This document shows positions 1 through 4,464 of a DNA stretch of 6,705 nt, one piece after another. The notes beneath the pieces were generated by a model. That model did no database searches. It was not told the DNA's origin and was given only the letters and a program-made list of their open reading frames with translations. A program made the position numbers and the translations under genes. Numbering within the stretch: position 1 is the stretch's first letter; every line of letters begins with the position of its first letter. This DNA comes from an uncultured Beijerinckiaceae bacterium (GTDB lineage: Bacteria > Pseudomonadota > Alphaproteobacteria > Rhizobiales > Beijerinckiaceae). The stretch is from the NCBI GenBank assembly GCA_937863205.1, contig CALMGA010000040.1:1-6705 (forward strand), in the 5' to 3' direction.

Positions 1-133
1 AGCCGATACCGCCGACGAGCAGCAGCACGAACACCGCGACGGTGGTGAGGTTGGTGCCGCCTTCAAGGTCGGGGCGGGCGGGCGCCGAGGCGCCGAGTGG
101 ATAGGAGGAGCCTGGTAGGGCTGCGTCTGACAT
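1..133 (-). CDS. N-terminus of a predicted membrane protein (partial, runs off left edge)
   Basis: Reading the minus strand from an ATG at 133-131 gives 44 uninterrupted codons to the window edge. The first ~28 residues are polar, rich in Pro, Ala and Gly (MSDAALPGSSYPLG...), with no signal-peptide character. A strongly hydrophobic run begins at about residue 29 (LTTVAVFVLLLVGGIG) and looks like the first transmembrane helix of an inner-membrane protein entered from the cytoplasm. Codons are mostly G/C-ending, as in the neighbouring genes. No strong Shine-Dalgarno is visible; there is only a weak GTGAG about 10 bases before the ATG. The gene is divergent from the SWIM operon and shares the 134-407 region with it. 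The fragment is too short to name a family: a transporter or a respiratory or other multi-pass protein are all possible. That it is a real gene is inferred from codon bias and the helix. Confidence 0.55.
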   Translation of the reverse strand, partial: MSDAALPGSSYPLGASAPARPDLEGGTNLTTVAVFVLLLVGGIG

Positions 134-225
134 GCATGCGATCTCACGAAACGAGGTGCTTGGAGCACGTTCGTGCGAAGGTGATGTGACAGGTCGCGGG
201 ACCGGTGGGCATCGTCGCTGGGGCG

Positions 226-241
226 TTGGCGGATTGGCGGA
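226..241. repeat. Perfect 8-bp tandem direct repeat (TTGGCGGA x2)
   Basis: TTGGCGGA occurs at 226-233 and again directly at 234-241 in the divergent intergenic region. It could be a paired half-site for a regulator or simple replication slippage. Nothing else in the window supports either reading. Confidence 0.4.
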
Positions 242-398
242 TGTTGCCACCACGCGGGCTTTCGCAGACCTGCCTGCAGCGCTAGGTTGCGTGAAGCTCG
301 CCGTCCGATTGGGTTTGCCGTCTCCCGGGCCCGCTGCCGCGAACCAATCCACGTCCCGGCCGTTTCCGCGAGGTCCCAAAGTCGACGACGGCGACGTC

Positions 399-403
399 GG
401 AGG
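399..403 (+). promoter_or_regulatory. Ribosome binding site of the SWIM gene
   Basis: GGAGG lies 4 bases before the ATG at 408 and 10 bases before the in-frame ATG at 414. It is the only strong Shine-Dalgarno in this reading frame. It therefore decides that translation starts at 408 or 414, not at the far-upstream open-frame start at 132. Confidence 0.7.
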
Positions 404-407
404 TGCC

Positions 408-1769
408 ATGGCGATGAGCGTCGAGGCTGTTCTTGCCCTCGCTCCCGATCCCGCGAGCCGCAAGGCCGGTGCGGATCTGGCGAAACCGGTCAAATGGCTC
501 GTCCTGGGAACGGCAACCGACGCGGTGTGGGGCGAGATCAAGGGCAGCGGCAAGGATCCCTATCGGGTCGCCGCCGCCGCCGACGGCTCCGCCAGCAAAT
601 GCACCTGTCCGAGCCGCAAGTTCCCGTGCAAGCACGCCCTCGGCATCCTCGCCATCGCGGCGGCCACTCCGGAGGCGTTAGCGGCCGAGCCGCCCGCAAC
701 GCTTCCCCGATGGGTCGAGGACTGGATCAACGGGCGCTCGGCACGGGCCGAGGCGGCGGTGCGCCGCGCCAGCGAGGAACCCGGGGGGATCGACCCGAAG
801 GCCAAAGCGAAGCGCCAGGCGGCCCGCGACGCCAAGGTCGACGCCGGCATCGGCGAACTCGATCTTTGGCTGCGCGACCTGATCCGGCGCGGCACCCTGG
901 CCGCCCGCGCGGAACCCTATGCGACCTTCGACCGGATGGCATCGCGGCTGGTCGACGCCCAGGCGACCGGCCTTGCCCGTAGGGTCCGCGGACTCGCCGG
1001 CCTGATCGCCGACGCGTCGCCCGACGGCCGCGAGCGCACGGCGATGGCGTTGGGTCGCCTCGCCCTCCTGGTGCGTGCCGCCGCGCGGGCCGATGGTCTC
1101 GACGCCGAGCTTCGCGCCGGCCTGATGGCCGCGATCGGCTACAGCACCACCGCCGATGATCTCGCCGGTCTGCCGGTCGTCGAGGATAGGTGGCGCGTCC
1201 AGGCGCAGCTGAGCGAGGCCGACGACAAGATCACGACGCGCTCGACCTGGCTGATCGGCGAGGCGACGGCACTGATCGCTCTGATCCTGGACTTCGCGGC
1301 GGGCGGTTCGGGCATGGCGCGGGGGCTGCCGTGTGGGCAGGCCCTTGCGGGCGGACTGGTGTTTCACCCCGGCGCGCCCGGTTTCAGGGCCAGCCGGCGG
1401 GGCGGCCTGTTGCAGGTGCCGGATCGGGCGCTCGTGCCCGGCGCCGGCTCCGTCGCGGCCGCCTTCGGGGAGGTCGCGGCGATCCTCGCCAGGGCCCCCT
1501 GGACCGATCGCTTCCCCGTGCGCCTTGCCGACGTGCGCCTGGGCCGTACGGCGACGGGGTTCGGAGCGTCCGACGACACGGGGTCGGTGCCGTTCGCCGC
1601 AGCCGCGCCGGTGGCGCAGATCGTGTCCGTCGCGGGTGGCCGGCCGGCGGCGCTCTTTGGGCTTTGGGACGGCTTCGCCCTGCTGCCGATGGCGATGGTC
1701 GTCGCCGGGCGGCACTATGCCGTCCGGCAGAACGGTGACGAGGCGGTCCACCTTTGGCGGGCAGCGTGA
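408..1769 (+). CDS. SWIM zinc-finger family protein (YehQ-like)
   Basis: The product has 453 residues. A SWIM zinc finger of the form CxC-x6-CxH is complete: Cys65, Cys67, Cys74, His76, within SKCTCPSRKFPCKHALG. SWIM domains chelate zinc and bind DNA or proteins. The preceding N-terminus (VLALAPDPASRKAGADLA, then WGEIKGSGKDPY) matches what I recall of SWIM proteins encoded beside MoxR ATPases. After the finger come a variable basic linker (about 100-140), a conserved-looking helical region (GELDLWLRDLIRRG at 149-162; MASRLVDAQATGLARRV from 177) and a C-terminal region with a LVFHPGAPGF stretch (from 317) and GGRPAALFGLWDG (from 410). There is no signal peptide or membrane helix, so it is probably cytoplasmic. 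The start at 408 follows from GGAGG at 399-403; 414 is an alternative. It is the first gene of the operon and its TGA overlaps the next start. Function beyond zinc binding is inferred. Confidence 0.92.
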   Translation: MAMSVEAVLALAPDPASRKAGADLAKPVKWLVLGTATDAVWGEIKGSGKDPYRVAAAADGSASKCTCPSRKFPCKHALGILAIAAATPEALAAEPPATLPRWVEDWINGRSARAEAAVRRASEEPGGIDPKAKAKRQAARDAKVDAGIGELDLWLRDLIRRGTLAARAEPYATFDRMASRLVDAQATGLARRVRGLAGLIADASPDGRERTAMALGRLALLVRAAARADGLDAELRAGLMAAIGYSTTADDLAGLPVVEDRWRVQAQLSEADDKITTRSTWLIGEATALIALILDFAAGGSGMARGLPCGQALAGGLVFHPGAPGFRASRRGGLLQVPDRALVPGAGSVAAAFGEVAAILARAPWTDRFPVRLADVRLGRTATGFGASDDTGSVPFAAAAPVAQIVSVAGGRPAALFGLWDGFALLPMAMVVAGRHYAVRQNGDEAVHLWRAA

Positions 1770-3334
1770 GCCTTTCGGGTGGACGGGTCGTGGCGCCGGC
1801 GATGCTGGACGCCTGGGCGGCGGCGGTGACGGCGACGCTGATGGGCAGCGAACGCGCGGCACTGCCGCCGTCGCCGATCGACGGCCTGCCAGTTCCGGCG
1901 GCGGGCGATCGCGAGGGCAACGCGCTGGCGTCATTGGCCGCGCTCACGGTCTGCGTGATGGCCGGAGCCTCGCCGCCGCCCGAAGGCTCGATCCCTTTCG
2001 AGCCGGCGCCCGAGCGCCTGCCCGATTGCGCGGCTGTGTCGGCGAACCGGCTGTCCGCGATCATCGCCCCGCGGGGCCCGCTGGACCTGCTCGACGAATG
2101 GTGCGCGCTGGCGCTCGCGGCCGGCGTGTCGATCCCGGCCGAGCACACTCACGCCGTGTACAGCAAGGGGAAGGCCTACAGGACCGGCAACGTCATGGCG
2201 GCGCTGGGGCCGACGCTCGGCTGGCTGCGGGACGCGCTGGGCAAGCCGTCGCCGGCGGAAGCGGCCGCGGCATCCGACGATTGGACGGCGGGCGATGACG
2301 CCCAGCGCCGCGCATCTTTCGCCGCATGGCGGGCGCGCGATCCCGATGCCGCGCGCGAAGCGCTGGTTGCGGGCTGGGCGACGGAACGGCTGACACTGAG
2401 GCTCGCGATCCTGGAGGAGATGCAGCCGCTACCGGCCGACGAGCCGTTGCTCGAAGCCCTGCTCGACGACCCCGCGAAGAAGGTCAGGGAGAAGGCCGCC
2501 GCCATCCTTTCGAGCGTGCCCGACAGCCGCTACGGCGGCCGGATGCGGGCGCGGGCCCTCGCCGCCGTGGCGCTTGCGGCGAAGCGCCTGCCTCTCGCGA
2601 GGGTGAAGCACGCCGTGTCGGTCGACCTGCCCGACGATGACCCGGCGCTGGCGCGCGACGGACTCGCGACCTCGGATTTCCCGCCCAGGCCCGGCGACGA
2701 GATTGTTGGACGCCGGACGCAGCTCCTTGAAGCCGTGATCGAGCGCGCGCCGATGGCGACCTGGGCGGGATCACTCCCGCAGGCGTGGATCGCCGGCGCG
2801 CTCGCCGGCGAATGGGCGTCGAGCCTCGTCCCGTCGTGGGCGAGGCGGGCCCTGCGCGAGCGCGACCGAAACTGGTCGCTCGCCATCTTCGACGCGCTGG
2901 CCGACCACCGCCTGGGGGAACAGGCTCCGCACTGGGTGAAGCTCGCCTACGGGCTGTCGGCGTGGCCATTGTCGGGCGCCGAGCGCGAGGCGCACGCCAC
3001 CGCCCTGATGCGCAAGGCTCCCGATGACGCGGTCGTCGGCGCCATCAACATCTGCCAGGCGCCCTGGAGCGAGCGCTTCACCGGCGACGTCTTCGGCTGG
3101 CTCGGCGGAAGGCTCATCGCACTGGCGGGTGCGGGGGTGCGCCCCAACCTCGTCGTCAACGAACCCGGCCTGCGCGGCGATTCGGCGGCGTGGGCGGCGG
3201 CCGGCGAGGTCGCCGCGCGCTTGACCGCCTTCGAGCCCGGGTCGGGCGGGCTGCCCTTCACCTTCGGCAACGTCGTTCAAGCCGCCGAGCTGCTGCGCTT
3301 CCGGCGCGAGATGAGGTTGGAGTTCGAACGATGA
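1766..3334 (+). CDS. HEAT-like helical-repeat protein, DUF5691-type
   Basis: From the GTG at 1766 the product has 522 residues. I chose this start because GTGA overlaps the SWIM stop (1767-1769). A TTG at 1754, with GAGG 10 bases upstream, is possible and adds four residues; an ATG at 1802 is weaker. The protein is almost wholly alpha-helical. The middle holds HEAT-like units: RDPDAAREALVAGW and following helix (191-219), then DEPLLEALLDDPAKKVREKAA (225-245) and ILSSVPDSRYGGRM (247-260). A C-terminal helical region ends in LLRFRREMRLEFER. This pattern agrees with my memory of DUF5691 proteins, which sit between the SWIM and MoxR genes in such clusters. I see no catalytic motif, signal peptide or membrane segment. 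The likely role is a cytoplasmic scaffold or adaptor for the ATPase machine (inference). Its stop overlaps the ATPase start as ATGA. The family name is from recall; the HEAT-like character is visible. Confidence 0.8.
   Translation: MSLSGGRVVAPAMLDAWAAAVTATLMGSERAALPPSPIDGLPVPAAGDREGNALASLAALTVCVMAGASPPPEGSIPFEPAPERLPDCAAVSANRLSAIIAPRGPLDLLDEWCALALAAGVSIPAEHTHAVYSKGKAYRTGNVMAALGPTLGWLRDALGKPSPAEAAAASDDWTAGDDAQRRASFAAWRARDPDAAREALVAGWATERLTLRLAILEEMQPLPADEPLLEALLDDPAKKVREKAAAILSSVPDSRYGGRMRARALAAVALAAKRLPLARVKHAVSVDLPDDDPALARDGLATSDFPPRPGDEIVGRRTQLLEAVIERAPMATWAGSLPQAWIAGALAGEWASSLVPSWARRALRERDRNWSLAIFDALADHRLGEQAPHWVKLAYGLSAWPLSGAEREAHATALMRKAPDDAVVGAINICQAPWSERFTGDVFGWLGGRLIALAGAGVRPNLVVNEPGLRGDSAAWAAAGEVAARLTAFEPGSGGLPFTFGNVVQAAELLRFRREMRLEFER
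3319..3322 (+). promoter_or_regulatory. Ribosome binding site of the MoxR-type ATPase gene
   Basis: GGAG, inside the end of the preceding gene, lies 8 bases before the ATG at 3331. Together with the ATGA overlap (3331-3334) it fixes the ATPase start here, although the frame is open back to 3190. It implies coupled translation with the upstream gene. Confidence 0.65.
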
Positions 3335-4446
3335 CGCCATCGACGGGGCCGGGCCGGGACAAGCCGAGCGAAGCGCGCCTGCGGCCGCCGGCCGAGGTCG
3401 CCTTTGCCCATGAACTCGATGCCTTGGCGGCCGATGACAGGCGTTCGCGGCCGCCGAACTGGCGGCTGTCCCCGTGGGCCGTGGTGGTCTACCTGATGGG
3501 CGGCGCGCTCGCCGACGGCACGGTCATCTCCGCCAAATACATCGGCGACAGGCGGTTGATGGAGGTCGCGGTGGCGACGCTGTCCACCGACCGCGCCCTG
3601 CTGCTGCTCGGTGTTCCCGGCACGGCCAAGTCCTGGGTCAGCGAGCACCTAGCCGCCGCCATCTGCGGCAACTCCCGCCTCGTGGTGCAGGGCACGGCCG
3701 GCACCGCCGAGGAGTCGATCCGCTACGGCTGGAACTACGCGCAGCTTCTCGCCCACGGTCCGAGCCGCGCGGCGGTGGTGGCGAGCCCGGTCATGCGGGC
3801 GATGACGGAGGGCATGATCGCCCGCGTCGAGGAGCTGACGCGCATCCCTTCGGAAACGCAGGACGGCTTCATTTCCATCCTGTCGGAGAAGACGCTTGCC
3901 ATTCCCGAACTCAACGACGAGGTTTTCGCCGAGCGCGGCTTCAACCTGATCGCCACCGCCAACAACCGCGACCGCGGTGTCAACGAGCTGTCGAGCGCGC
4001 TGAAGCGGCGCTTCACCACCGTGGTGCTGCCGCCGCCGGCGACCATCGAGGCCGAGGTGGAGATCGTCACCAGCCGCGTCGCCTCGCTCGCCCGCACCTT
4101 CGACATCCCCGCCGAGCCGCCGGGCGCCGACCAGATCCGCAAGGTCGTCACGATCTTCCGGGAGCTGCGCGAGGGGATCACCCACGACGGCAAGGCCAAG
4201 GTGAAGCAGCCCTCGGGCACGCTGTCGACCGCCGAGGTGATCGGCGTCTTCGGGGAAGGTCTCGCCCTCGCCGCGCACTTCGGCGACGGAACGCTCGCCG
4301 CCGCCGACATCGCGTCCGGCCTCGTCGGCGCGGTGGTGAGAGACCCCGGCCAGGACGCCATCGTGTGGCGCGAATACCTGGAAACCGTGGTCAAGGAGCG
4401 CCCGGCCTACCGCGACATCTACGCGGCCGCCAGGGCGAGATCCTGA
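3331..4446 (+). CDS. MoxR-type AAA+ ATPase (YehL-like)
   Basis: The product has 371 residues. It has a Walker A motif GVPGTAKS (94-101, Lys100), a conserved-looking VQGTAGTAEESIRYGWN stretch (119-135), and a Walker B region IARVEELTRIPSETQ (163-177). The acidic pair there is Glu167-Glu168 instead of the usual Asp-Glu. Sensor 1 is IATANNRDRG (Asn211), and SSALKRRF (221-228) carries the probable arginine finger Arg227. A C-terminal helical lid follows, with PSGTLSTAEVIGV where MoxR proteins usually carry a sensor 2 arginine. MoxR ATPases form ring hexamers that couple ATP hydrolysis to remodelling or maturation of protein complexes, usually with a VWA-domain partner. Sequence style and neighbours fit the E. 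coli YehL branch. It is cytoplasmic, with no signal or membrane segment. The start is the ATG in the ATGA overlap. This is probably the motor of the operon-encoded machine. Confidence 0.96.
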   Translation: MTPSTGPGRDKPSEARLRPPAEVAFAHELDALAADDRRSRPPNWRLSPWAVVVYLMGGALADGTVISAKYIGDRRLMEVAVATLSTDRALLLLGVPGTAKSWVSEHLAAAICGNSRLVVQGTAGTAEESIRYGWNYAQLLAHGPSRAAVVASPVMRAMTEGMIARVEELTRIPSETQDGFISILSEKTLAIPELNDEVFAERGFNLIATANNRDRGVNELSSALKRRFTTVVLPPPATIEAEVEIVTSRVASLARTFDIPAEPPGADQIRKVVTIFRELREGITHDGKAKVKQPSGTLSTAEVIGVFGEGLALAAHFGDGTLAAADIASGLVGAVVRDPGQDAIVWREYLETVVKERPAYRDIYAAARARS

Positions 4447-4461
4447 TGGCGAGATCGTGAT
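4434..4461 (+). repeat. 14-bp tandem duplication at the ATPase/DUF5682 gene junction
   Basis: GGCGAGATCCTGAT (4434-4447) is followed immediately by GGCGAGATCGTGAT (4448-4461), with one mismatch at position 10 of the unit. The first copy contains the ATPase stop TGA (4444-4446). The second copy fills most of the 18-bp gap before the GTG at 4465. A slippage duplication would have widened a former 4-bp gap. Confidence 0.8.
4446..4460 (+). other. Four-codon mini-ORF overlapping the ATPase stop
   Basis: ATG at 4446-4448 overlaps the ATPase stop as TGATG and reads Met-Ala-Arg-Ser, then TGA at 4458-4460, five bases before the GTG of the next gene. It could hand ribosomes over to the downstream gene. 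Equally, it may be an accidental product of the 14-bp duplication. I do not claim a functional peptide. Confidence 0.3.
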
Positions 4462-4464
4462 CCG

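Larger units (their letters stand above)
134..407. promoter_or_regulatory. Divergent intergenic region between the membrane-protein gene and the SWIM operon
   Basis: These 274 bp separate two divergent start codons, so they should hold both promoters. I could not find a convincing sigma-70 -35/-10 pair on either strand. Visible structure: a perfect 8-bp tandem repeat TTGGCGGA (226-241); an imperfect inverted repeat GATTGG(G)TT at 307-315 against AACCAATC at 342-349; and a short palindrome-like GCACG-TT-CGTGC at 165-176, about 32 bases upstream of the minus-strand ATG. The plus frame of the SWIM gene stays open back to 132, but that stretch does not resemble the SWIM family N-terminus, and a good ribosome site sits at 399-403. 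It is therefore best read as non-coding leader. Confidence 0.5.

Noticed and set aside
165..176. GCACG-TT-CGTGC palindrome as an operator, or its GTTC as part of an alphaproteobacterial LexA box
   Set aside because: The 5-bp arms are short enough to arise by chance in GC-rich DNA, the symmetry does not extend, and there is no second GTTC at the 7-base spacing the LexA box needs.
132..407. N-terminal extension of the SWIM protein from an ATG at 132
   Set aside because: The extra 92 residues look like translated non-coding DNA, the family N-terminus (VLALAPD...) begins just after 408, and GGAGG sits at 399-403. The extension would also overlap the start of the divergent gene.
678..1934. A 418-codon minus-strand open frame opposite the SWIM gene
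   Set aside because: It is also codon-aligned with the sense gene and ends at the sense Leu codon TTA at 678. The translation is low-complexity Arg/Pro/Gly with no family resemblance.
1333..2298. A 321-codon plus-strand open frame spanning the SWIM/DUF5691 junction
   Set aside because: It is out of frame with both genes, its translation is Arg/Gly/Pro-rich without any domain, and it overlaps two well-supported genes.
3190..3330. N-terminal extension of the ATPase from an upstream start at 3190
   Set aside because: It lies wholly inside the DUF5691-type gene in another frame, is Arg-rich, and the ATGA overlap with GGAG at 3319-3322 gives a much better start at 3331.
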